DNA from: an uncultured Alphaproteobacteria bacterium
GTDB lineage: Bacteria > Pseudomonadota > Alphaproteobacteria > CAAHEQ01 > UBA3637
Direction of reading: 5' to 3'
Length of the DNA: 11,355 nucleotides
NCBI GenBank assembly: GCA_947305835.1
Contig: CAMZEQ010000013.1
Coordinates: 1 to 11,355, forward strand
This document shows positions 1 to 5,682 of this stretch, in pieces; within the stretch, counting starts at the first letter, position 1, and each line of letters opens with the position of its first letter. A program made the translations under genes and the position numbers. Under the pieces are notes generated by a model that saw nothing but the letters and a program-made list of their open reading frames with translations, was not told the DNA's origin and did not search any database.

Positions 1-660
1 CATTAAACCGTAAAGTAACAATAACATACCTGATAAAAATCCTTTTCTTTGACGATATTTCGGAAATAACCACCACAGTGTATTTAAAACAATAAACAAA
101 ATTAGCCCTTCACATGCTGCTTCGTATAATTGGCTCGGATGGCGCGGTTCTGTTCCGCCCTGAGGAAAGATCATGACCCACGGTACGGCATGGCTGATAC
201 GACCGAATAATTCGCCATTAACGAAATTGGCCAGTCTGCCCAAAAACAATCCGAGGGGGGTTATGCAAGCTAAAATATCACCCATTGTTAAAATGTCGAC
301 CTGCCTCTTTTTGGCAAACAAGACGGTTGCCAAAATTACCCCCAAAAGTCCCCCATGAAACGACATTCCGCCTTCCCATACGGCAAAAATTTTTAAAGGA
401 TTTTCACAAAAATAATGTAAGTTGTAGAAAAGAACATATCCTAATCGGCCGCCTGCCACAATGCCGATTGTACCCCACATCAAAAAATCATCTATTTTAA
501 GGGGGGTAAATGTACTGCGTGCATAAACGGACATTTTTCTGGCCAATGCCCATGCGCCTAAGATCCCGAAAATATAAGCCAGAGAATACCAACGAATGGC
601 AAAAAATCCCCATTGAAATAATATCGGATCTATCTGTGGAAAAGGAATACCTGAATACAT
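1..660 (-). CDS. lgt: Prolipoprotein diacylglyceryl transferase (Lgt), 3' end cut by window edge
   Basis: Lgt moves the diacylglyceryl group of phosphatidylglycerol onto the lipobox cysteine of prolipoproteins, the first step of lipoprotein maturation in the inner membrane. The minus strand reads open from ATG at 660 to base 1, giving 220 residues with no stop; complete family members are about 260-290, so the C-terminus lies outside the window. The order of conserved blocks is clear: several hydrophobic segments, the FHGGLLG motif with His102, the Lgt signature GRLANFVNGELFGR at 141-154 (Arg142, Asn145, Gly154), and RHPSQLYE at 173-180. These match the residues described as essential in E. 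coli Lgt with a one-residue offset. A purine-rich AGAAAGAGAG stretch lies just upstream of the ATG. The gene is divergent from gpsA, and both act on lipid metabolism, though the link may be accidental. Confidence 0.96.
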   Translation of the reverse strand, partial: MYSGIPFPQIDPILFQWGFFAIRWYSLAYIFGILGAWALARKMSVYARSTFTPLKIDDFLMWGTIGIVAGGRLGYVLFYNLHYFCENPLKIFAVWEGGMSFHGGLLGVILATVLFAKKRQVDILTMGDILACITPLGLFLGRLANFVNGELFGRISHAVPWVMIFPQGGTEPRHPSQLYEAACEGLILFIVLNTLWWLFPKYRQRKGFLSGMLLLLYGLM

Positions 661-680
661 TTGACTCTCTTTCTGCTTAA

Positions 681-709
681 CAACTAGCCCAAATTTAAAA
701 AAAAGTCAA
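681..709 (-). promoter_or_regulatory. Possible lgt promoter (weak)
   Basis: On the minus strand TTGACT (704-709) is followed after 17 bp by TAGTTG (681-686). The -35 is good but the -10 is poor, so this is tentative. It would sit back to back with the gpsA promoter. Confidence 0.3.
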
Positions 710-712
710 GCC

Positions 713-741
713 TTGCAATTTTATTTTGACTTTGCTATGAT
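713..741 (+). promoter_or_regulatory. Sigma-70-like promoter of gpsA
   Basis: TTGCAA (713-718), a 17-bp spacer, then TATGAT (736-741). Transcription would start near 748, giving a leader of only about 19 nt that consists almost entirely of the Shine-Dalgarno region. This position makes the in-frame TTG at 713 part of the -35 box and not a translation start. Confidence 0.72.
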
Positions 742-766
742 ACCATCTTCAAAAAGGAGTTTTTTT

Positions 767-1750
767 ATGACAAATTTTGCGCAAATATCTGTGATCGGTT
801 GTGGTCGTTGGGGTGGTTTTTTGGGTTATTATTGTGCTAAATACAAGCATTCGAATGTTTTATTTTTGGGTGTGCCGCAAGATCCTGCTTATCAATCACT
901 TATAAAAACAGGCAATAACGGTTATGTGACTATGCCTGAAAATGTTACTTATACAACAGATATGGCCGAATGCTTAAAAAATGACTTTATTATCATATCT
1001 ATCGGTTGTCAGGGATTTCGTGGTTTGTGTCGTCAAATGGCTGCCTATGATTTAAAAAACAAGACTTTTTTGTTAGCTATGAAGGGATTAGAGGAAAAAA
1101 CCGCTTTGCGGATGAGTCAGGTTTTTCACCAAGAAATAACCGAACCTACAGCTCGTGTGGCATGTTTGATGGGGCCCGGTCATGTTCAGGATTATTTGCA
1201 AGAAATTCCCAGTTGCGTTGTTATTGACAGTTCGAACGAAGCTGTGACGCGTGTCGTTTCGGATTATTTGAACAGTTCGTTGATTCGGACTTATTACGGG
1301 ACAGACTTGATCGGTAATGAAATCGGTGCCGCCATGAAAAATGTGATTGGTTTGGCCGCGGGTATTTTGGACGGGTTGGGTTGGTCCGGCCTTAAAGGCG
1401 CCTTGATGGCGCGTGCTCCGGTGGAAGTCGGACGATTAATCGAATATTTTAAAGGGAACCCCAAAAGTGCCTATGGTTTGGCGCATTTGGGGGATTATGA
1501 AGCAACTTTGTTTTCTTCGCACAGCCACAATCGTGCCTATGGTGAAAGTTTGGTAAAGGGTCCGAAATTTGATAAATTGGCCGAAGGTGTGCCGACATTG
1601 GCTGCAGTTTATGCTCTGCGCGATAAGGTGGATATGCCGATCTGTCGTTCACTGTATCGTGTGGTTTATGAAAATCAAGATCCCAAAGCGGCGATTGAAC
1701 ACCTTTTCCGTCGTGAAAACAAGGTTGAATTTTCTGATTTGGGAAAATAA
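767..1750 (+). CDS. gpsA: Glycerol-3-phosphate dehydrogenase (NAD(P)+), atypical subtype
   Basis: The enzyme interconverts dihydroxyacetone phosphate and sn-glycerol 3-phosphate with NAD(P)H, supplying the backbone for phospholipids. The ATG at 767 follows AAGGAG (754-759) with 7 nt spacing; the upstream TTG at 713 is rejected because it lies in the promoter. The product has 327 residues, a usual length. The N-terminal Rossmann motif is VIGCGRWG (9-16). Lys106 sits in MKGLE. The C-terminal catalytic domain shows GNEIGAAMKNVIGLAAG with the likely catalytic Lys191, then GLAHLGDYEAT (Asp243) and HNR (Asn255-Arg256). The block that normally reads GPSFAxE is GPGHVQDY here, and the -TCTS- segment near 245 is replaced by ATLFSSHSHNR. 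The fold and catalytic residues seem intact, so activity is likely, but the subtype differs from common proteobacterial GpsA. A second possibility is a related dehydrogenase of unknown specificity. Confidence 0.88.
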   Translation: MTNFAQISVIGCGRWGGFLGYYCAKYKHSNVLFLGVPQDPAYQSLIKTGNNGYVTMPENVTYTTDMAECLKNDFIIISIGCQGFRGLCRQMAAYDLKNKTFLLAMKGLEEKTALRMSQVFHQEITEPTARVACLMGPGHVQDYLQEIPSCVVIDSSNEAVTRVVSDYLNSSLIRTYYGTDLIGNEIGAAMKNVIGLAAGILDGLGWSGLKGALMARAPVEVGRLIEYFKGNPKSAYGLAHLGDYEATLFSSHSHNRAYGESLVKGPKFDKLAEGVPTLAAVYALRDKVDMPICRSLYRVVYENQDPKAAIEHLFRRENKVEFSDLGK

Positions 1751-1753
1751 TTA

Positions 1754-1782
1754 TTGACATTTTCGGTTAAATCTGTTATAAT
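1754..1782 (+). promoter_or_regulatory. Full-consensus sigma-70 promoter of the rpsF operon
   Basis: TTGACA (1754-1759), exactly 17 bp, then TATAAT (1777-1782): a perfect match in both boxes. It begins three bases after the gpsA stop codon, so the ribosomal operon has its own strong promoter. The start site would be near 1789. Confidence 0.9.
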
Positions 1783-1788
1783 CCGTCG

Positions 1789-1906
1789 CGGATTTTAAGT
1801 GAATCCTTTCTCCCGCATTGCCGGGGGATGTGGTCCTGGGCGGCCTGTCATGGGGATGGGCGCGGCAAAAACGAGGGCTTTAACAACCGAAAGGAAAATA
1901 AAAAGC
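1789..1906 (+). promoter_or_regulatory. Structured 5' leader of rpsF, candidate S6:S18 autoregulatory site
   Basis: About 118 nt of unusually GC-rich RNA lie between the inferred start site and rpsF, in an otherwise AT-rich region. A 7-bp hairpin can be drawn by hand from 1809 to 1828 (TCTCCCG with CGGGGGA, loop CATTGC). An alternative pairing joins GCC 1820-1822 to GGC 1842-1844, with an inner GGGA/TCCT stem. The segment GGGCGGCC at 1838-1845 resembles the helix 22 strand of 16S rRNA that contacts S6-S18, as I remember it. Many bacteria regulate rpsF-rpsR by binding of the S6:S18 complex to a leader RNA with a conserved CCG. That this is such a leader is inference from position and composition; I did not fit the published consensus. 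Confidence 0.5.
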
Positions 1907-2281
1907 ATGTCTTTTTACGAAAATTTGATGCTCGTGCGTCCGGATTTAACCGCCGCTAAGGTGGCTGATTTGAACAAAAAGTACGCCAAGGTCGTTGCTG
2001 ATAAAGGCGGAAAAGTGGTTAAGTCAGAAGATTGGGGTTTGCGCGATTTGGCTTATAAGATTCAAAAGAACCGTAAAGCCTACTATGTTTTAACTTATTT
2101 GGATGCACCGGCTGAAGCCGTTTTGGAATTGGAACGCCTTATGCGTTTGGATGAAAATTTGTTGCGTTATATGACGCTCAAAATCGATGAAATTCCAGAA
2201 GGTGCTTCTGTGATGTTGGAACCAAAATCTCGTCGAATTAAAGACGATAAGTTGGAATTACAAATTGAAGGAGATCAATAA
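1907..2281 (+). CDS. rpsF: 30S ribosomal protein S6
   Basis: S6 binds the central domain of 16S rRNA as a heterodimer with S18. The product is 124 residues from ATG 1907, beginning MSFYENLMLVRPDL, with the family blocks GGKVVKSEDWGLRDLAY (34-50) and the following KNRKAYYVLTYLDA. AAGGA at 1891-1895 is the ribosome binding site, with an 11-nt gap. The frame stays open upstream to a GTG at 1799, but that would add 36 residues encoded by the structured leader, only about 10 nt after the transcription start and without a ribosome binding site, so the shorter form is chosen. It is first in rpsF-rpsR-rplI, and its stop codon shares one base with the rpsR start. Confidence 0.97.
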   Translation: MSFYENLMLVRPDLTAAKVADLNKKYAKVVADKGGKVVKSEDWGLRDLAYKIQKNRKAYYVLTYLDAPAEAVLELERLMRLDENLLRYMTLKIDEIPEGASVMLEPKSRRIKDDKLELQIEGDQ

Positions 2282-2499
2282 TGGAAATGAAAATGAATCA
2301 TGGTTGCCCGTTTTGTGGCGCCGGTATCCAAGAAATTGATTATAAGGATATCAAAACATTGTCTCGTTATATCACAGAAAACGGTAAGATCATTCCCGGC
2401 CGTATGTCCGGTTTGTGCCGCTTTCACCAAGCTGCTTTGACCAAGGCTATTAAACGTGCCCGCAATGTGGCATTGTTGCCGTTTGTCAATAACGATTAA
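2281..2499 (+). CDS. rpsR: 30S ribosomal protein S18, zinc-binding (C+) form
   Basis: S18 is the partner of S6 in the 30S platform. The 72-residue product carries the core IDYKDIKTLSRYITENGKI and the C-terminal signature KAIKRARNVALLPF. Cys9-x2-Cys12 near the start and Cys46-x2-His49 (GLCRFH) form a complete potential zinc site, the so-called C+ type. The alphaproteobacterial and E. coli S18 sequences I recall lack this full set. The usual basic N-terminal arm (RRRRK-like) is also missing; the protein starts MEMKMNHG. Translation is coupled to rpsF through a TAATG overlap, with AAGGAG at 2268-2273 spaced 7 nt from the ATG. The second Met at residue 3 or 5 is a less likely alternative start. 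Confidence 0.95.
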   Translation: MEMKMNHGCPFCGAGIQEIDYKDIKTLSRYITENGKIIPGRMSGLCRFHQAALTKAIKRARNVALLPFVNND

Positions 2500-2510
2500 G
2501 GAGGTAGCCC

Positions 2511-3068
2511 ATGGAAATTATTTTATTGGAACGTATTGATCGTTTGGGGCAAATGGGTGATGTGGTTAATGTTAAAAACGGCTATGCCCGTAACTACTTA
2601 TTCCCTCAACATAAAGCCTTGCGTAAAACAGCTGATAATATGAAGTTGTTTGAATCTAAACGCAAAGAATATGAAGCCATTAACGCTAAATTAAAGGCTG
2701 AAGCCGAAGATTTGGCCAAAAAAATGGCTGGTTTATCCGTCACTATTATTCGTCAGGCTGCTGAAACAGGCCAATTATACGGTTCCGTGACAGGTCGCGA
2801 TATTTGTGATGCGATTGCTGAAGCCGGCTTTAAAGTTCAACGCCGTCAGGTGAAGATTAATGAAGCTTTTAAGGTGATGGGTATGTTTGATGTGGCGATT
2901 GCTTTGCATCCGGATGTGGAACAAAGTATCCGTGTGGTAATTGCCCGTTCAGAAGCTGAGGCCAAAAAAGTGAAAGAAAAGAAAGTTAAAGCAGCCAAGA
3001 CAGAAAAAGAAGCAGCAGCGGCAGAAGCAACGGAAGCCCCTAAGGCTGAAGAATCCAAAGCGGAATAA
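2511..3068 (+). CDS. rplI: 50S ribosomal protein L9
   Basis: L9 binds domain V of 23S rRNA near the L1 stalk and helps keep the reading frame. The N-terminal RNA-binding domain shows the L9 signature GDVVNVKNGYARNYLFP (16-32), followed by a long helix rich in Lys and Glu (about 40-75) and the C-terminal domain (about 76-148). The product is 185 residues against about 149 in E. coli; the last 37 or so are a Lys/Ala/Glu-rich low-complexity tail. AAGGAGG at 2498-2504 is a near-perfect Shine-Dalgarno sequence overlapping the rpsR stop codon, with 6 nt to the ATG. It is the last gene of the operon, followed by an intrinsic terminator. Confidence 0.97.
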   Translation: MEIILLERIDRLGQMGDVVNVKNGYARNYLFPQHKALRKTADNMKLFESKRKEYEAINAKLKAEAEDLAKKMAGLSVTIIRQAAETGQLYGSVTGRDICDAIAEAGFKVQRRQVKINEAFKVMGMFDVAIALHPDVEQSIRVVIARSEAEAKKVKEKKVKAAKTEKEAAAAEATEAPKAEESKAE

Positions 3069-3085
3069 GCTTTTATGGTTAATTA

Positions 3086-3113
3086 AAACCGCCCTTAATC
3101 AGGGCGGTTTTTT
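3086..3113 (+). terminator. Rho-independent terminator of rpsF-rpsR-rplI
   Basis: A perfect 10-bp stem, AAACCGCCCT (3086-3095) with AGGGCGGTTT (3101-3110), encloses the loop TAATC. The run of T continues to 3113. It starts 17 nt after the rplI stop codon. Confidence 0.93.
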
Positions 3114-3185
3114 GTTTGAAAAATATGGATATTGACGGGTAAAAGAAAGACGAGAAATATTTTTAAAAAGAAATATAAAAAATTG

Positions 3186-3214
3186 TTGAAAAATTTTTAA
3201 AAATCAGCTATAAT
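3186..3214 (+). promoter_or_regulatory. Strong promoter of rplY-pth-methyltransferase operon
   Basis: TTGAAA (3186-3191), 17 bp, TATAAT (3209-3214). The 30 or so bases upstream (about 3155-3185) are nearly all A and T with A-tracts, like an UP element that contacts the alpha subunit. The start site would be near 3221. Confidence 0.85.
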
Positions 3215-3221
3215 ATCCCAA

Positions 3222-3272
3222 TCTGTGTCACGTGATGCAGACGAAGTTTTTCACCCCTGGAGGGAAAACTTC
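3222..3272 (+). promoter_or_regulatory. Tandem hairpins in the rplY leader RNA, candidate regulatory element
   Basis: Two stem-loops fill the start of the transcript. Hairpin 1 (3222-3241) pairs TCTGTGTC with GATGCAGA's strand through 8 bp, including two G-U wobbles, closing the tetraloop ACGT. Hairpin 2 pairs GAAGTTTT (3243-3250) exactly with AAAACTTC (3265-3272); an inner CCC/GGG stem (3255-3257 with 3262-3264) closes a TGGA loop. About 15 nt then lead to the ribosome binding site AAGGA (3288-3292). L25 is known to control its own mRNA in gammaproteobacteria; a similar role here is inference, and RNA stabilisation is an alternative. Confidence 0.55.
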
Positions 3273-3298
3273 TTTAACTTTTATAAAAAGGATTATAA

Positions 3299-3976
3299 AT
3301 GAAAACAGTATCTTTAAACGCAACAAAGCGTGAAAAAGCTGGCAAGGGGGCCTCTCGGGCAATTCGTCTTAAGGGGTTTGTTCCTGCCGTAGTTTATGGG
3401 GATAAATTGGCCCCGGAAATGATTGCCATTGAAGAAAAGTTTTTAGTGGCTGAAATGAACAAAAAAGGTCTTTGGACCCGCCAATATGAAATTAATGTGG
3501 ATGGTAAAGATAAACATTTGGTGTTGTGTCAGGATATTCAAAAACATCCTGTTTCTAACCGTCCGATTCATGCTGACTTTTTAAGAATTTCCAAGACATC
3601 TGTCTTGACTTTGGATATTCCTTTGCAATTTATTGGTGAAGATGTGGCGCCTGGCTTTAAGAAAGGTGGTGTGTTGAACATCGTTCATCGTACGGTTCAA
3701 GTTAAATGTACAGCGGATAATATTCCCGAATCATTTACGCTTGATTTGTCTAAGGCTGAAATCGGTGATACGTTTAACGCTTTTGATATTCAATTACCTG
3801 AAGGTGTTAAGTTGGCTGCCAAAGAAGATTTCACTGTGGCCAGTGTTGTGACACCGCAAGAAGAAATTAAAGAAACAGCTCCTGCAGCCGCGGCCGCTCC
3901 GACAGCGGATGCCGCAGCTCCTGCAGCAGATGCTTCAGCGCCTGCAGCGGATGCCAAAGCCGAGGAGAAAAAATAA
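3299..3976 (+). CDS. rplY: 50S ribosomal protein L25 (long, CTC/TL5-type)
   Basis: L25 binds 5S rRNA in the large subunit. The N-terminal 5S-binding domain spans about 1-95 and carries GKGASRAIRLKGFVPAVVYG (15-34) and QKHPVSNRPIHADF (81-94). The second, TL5-type beta domain spans about 96-190 (for example GGVLNIVHRTVQVKC). Residues from about 190 to 225 form an Ala/Pro/Asp tail with three imperfect repeats of the type APAADA. The 225-residue length fits the two-domain form, unlike the 94-residue single domain of E. coli. The ATG follows AAGGA (3288-3292) by 6 nt. It leads an operon with pth, and its TAA stop shares one base with the pth ATG. Confidence 0.97.
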   Translation: MKTVSLNATKREKAGKGASRAIRLKGFVPAVVYGDKLAPEMIAIEEKFLVAEMNKKGLWTRQYEINVDGKDKHLVLCQDIQKHPVSNRPIHADFLRISKTSVLTLDIPLQFIGEDVAPGFKKGGVLNIVHRTVQVKCTADNIPESFTLDLSKAEIGDTFNAFDIQLPEGVKLAAKEDFTVASVVTPQEEIKETAPAAAAAPTADAAAPAADASAPAADAKAEEKK

Positions 3977-4527
3977 TGAAGTTGTTGGTGGGCTTGGGCA
4001 ATCCGGGTTCGGAATATGCAAAAACCCGCCACAATATGGGATATCAGGCGGTGGACGAAATTGTCCGCCGCTTTTGCTTTGATTCCTTTAAATCAGAACA
4101 TAAAGGTTTGGTGGCGCGCGGTATTATTGATGGCGAAAAGTGTTTGATTTTAAAACCTGAAACTTACATGAATTTATCGGGTGAATCCGTGCAAAGTGTC
4201 ATGAGCTTTTATAAAATTAAACCCGAAGATATAATTGTTTTTCATGATGATTTGGATTTACCGGTCGGTAAAGTGAAAGTTAAAGTTGCCGGGGGCAGTG
4301 GTGGTCACAACGGTATTAAAAATACTGATTGCCATATCGGTCCTGACTATATGCGTGTGCGTATCGGCATTGATAAAAGCAAGATCATCAATCCGGCCGA
4401 TTATGTGCTGGGAAAACCGACAGCGGATGAACAAAAAATTTTGGATACTTTATTTGAACACATTGCTGAAAATGTCCCTTTATTATTAAAAGACGATATG
4501 TCAGGCTTTATGAATAAAATCAAATGA
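3976..4527 (+). CDS. pth: Peptidyl-tRNA hydrolase
   Basis: Pth cleaves the ester bond of peptidyl-tRNAs released early from ribosomes, so that the tRNA can be reused. The 183-residue product has all key positions of the bacterial family: LVGLGNPG with Asn9, TRHN with the catalytic His19, PETYMNLSG with Met65-Asn66, FHDDLDLP with Asp91, and GGSGGHNGIK with Asn112. These correspond to Asn10, His20, Met67, Asn68, Asp93 and Asn114 of E. coli Pth. Translation is coupled to rplY by TAATG, with GAGGAG (3962-3967) inside the end of rplY as ribosome binding site. The rplY-pth pair is a common bacterial arrangement; here the next gene is an RNA methyltransferase. Confidence 0.97.
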   Translation: MKLLVGLGNPGSEYAKTRHNMGYQAVDEIVRRFCFDSFKSEHKGLVARGIIDGEKCLILKPETYMNLSGESVQSVMSFYKIKPEDIIVFHDDLDLPVGKVKVKVAGGSGGHNGIKNTDCHIGPDYMRVRIGIDKSKIINPADYVLGKPTADEQKILDTLFEHIAENVPLLLKDDMSGFMNKIK

Positions 4528-5600
4528 ACAAACGGGATATTGATTTTATGGCCGAATTGATGGCCAAAATGGATCGTAAAGCCTCAGTTGCGGGCGATAT
4601 TATCAATGATTATTTGGCAAAAAGGAAATTAAATCCTGAAGAAAAAGCCTTATTTTTGGAAATTATTTGGGGTATTATTCGTTGTTATGCACGTTTAAAA
4701 TGGGCTTATCCTGATGCAGATTGGTCAGCACGAATTCAAAACTTTATCCGAAAAGGAATTCCCGCTGTGTCAAATGCACCGCTTGATATTCAATATGAAG
4801 TTCCGGAATGGTTTTTGGATCATATTCCCAATCCTGAATCAGAGTTGCCCCTGTTATTGGAAAAACCGCCGATTGTCCTGCGTGCAACAGGTAATCGTGA
4901 TGAAATTTCCGCCGATTTAAAACAAGAAGGTTTGGCAGTAGAAAACTGTACCACTTCACCTTTCGGCCTTATTTTAAAAGAGTATGCCAATTTGAAAAAT
5001 ACGCGCGCTTGGAAAAAGGGGCTCATTGAAATTCAAGATGAAGGCGCACAATTGTTGGCCTTGGATGTCGGCATCAAATCCGGACAAAGTGTTTTTGATT
5101 TTTGTGCCGGTGCAGGGGGAAAGTCCCTTATTTTTGCACAAATTATGCAAAATAAAGGGCAAATTTTGGCCTATGATATTACCCCTAAAAAGCTGTTTGA
5201 GTTAGTCAAAAGGGCAACGCGGGCGCAAATTAAAATTATTCAGATTGCAACACAATTGCCGAATCCGGATAAAAAATTTGATCATGTGGTGGTGGATGCG
5301 CCGTGTTCCGGTTGCGGTACTTGGCGCCGTTGTCCCAATATGCGTTGGCAATTGACCGAAAAACAATTGAAACATATTGTACGGGTGCAAAGTGAAATTT
5401 TGAATCGTGCCGAACAGTATGTGAAAATCGGTGGTTTTTTATCTTATGCAACATGTTCTTTAACATCAGATGAAAATGAAGCGCAAGTGGATGCTTTTAT
5501 AAAAACGCACCCAGATTATCAAATTATCAGGCAAAAACGTTATTCTCCGGCCAGAACAAATACAGATGGATTCTTTTTGGCTCAAATGCAAAAGGGGTAA
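4524..5600 (+). CDS. RsmB/NOP2-family RNA (cytosine-5) methyltransferase
   Basis: This is an S-adenosylmethionine-dependent enzyme of the family that methylates C5 of cytosine in rRNA, or less often tRNA. The 358 residues show QDEGAQLLAL (171-180), the SAM-binding motif I FDFCAGAGGKS (191-201), motif IV VDAPCSGCGTWRR with Cys261, and motif VI SYATCSL with the nucleophilic Cys311. The C-terminus ends with the family-typical DGFFLAQM. The N-terminal region (about 1-100) is shorter than the NusB-like domain of E. coli RsmB (429 residues) and only loosely like it. The target base (for example 16S C967) therefore cannot be stated. The gene overlaps pth by four bases (ATGA) and has no clear ribosome binding site, which suggests coupled translation. 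Confidence 0.9.
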   Translation: MNKRDIDFMAELMAKMDRKASVAGDIINDYLAKRKLNPEEKALFLEIIWGIIRCYARLKWAYPDADWSARIQNFIRKGIPAVSNAPLDIQYEVPEWFLDHIPNPESELPLLLEKPPIVLRATGNRDEISADLKQEGLAVENCTTSPFGLILKEYANLKNTRAWKKGLIEIQDEGAQLLALDVGIKSGQSVFDFCAGAGGKSLIFAQIMQNKGQILAYDITPKKLFELVKRATRAQIKIIQIATQLPNPDKKFDHVVVDAPCSGCGTWRRCPNMRWQLTEKQLKHIVRVQSEILNRAEQYVKIGGFLSYATCSLTSDENEAQVDAFIKTHPDYQIIRQKRYSPARTNTDGFFLAQMQKG

Positions 5601-5608
5601 AGTTTTTC

Positions 5609-5637
5609 TTGACAATTTGAATAAAAGAGTGTAGATG
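5609..5637 (+). promoter_or_regulatory. Possible promoter of the pilin-like gene
   Basis: A perfect -35 TTGACA (5609-5614) is followed after 17 bp by TAGATG (5632-5637), a poor -10. It starts nine bases after the methyltransferase stop codon. No terminator is visible between the two genes, so read-through is also possible. Confidence 0.4.
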
Positions 5638-5682
5638 GGGGATAGTGATTGTTGTTTTAGAAAAAATTATTAAGGGGAAGTG

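Noticed and set aside
713..766. TTG start for gpsA at 713, adding 18 residues
   Set aside because: The TTG is inside a good -35 box, and AAGGAG is correctly spaced to the ATG at 767.
1799..1906. In-frame N-terminal extension of S6 from GTG at 1799
   Set aside because: It lies about 10 nt after the inferred transcription start, has no ribosome binding site, and encodes Gly/Pro-rich sequence foreign to S6; the ATG at 1907 gives a normal S6.
3790..4032. Ala/Ser-rich open frame on the minus strand opposite the end of rplY
   Set aside because: It is the complement of the GC-rich Ala/Pro repeat tail of L25, has no ribosome binding site, and crosses into pth.
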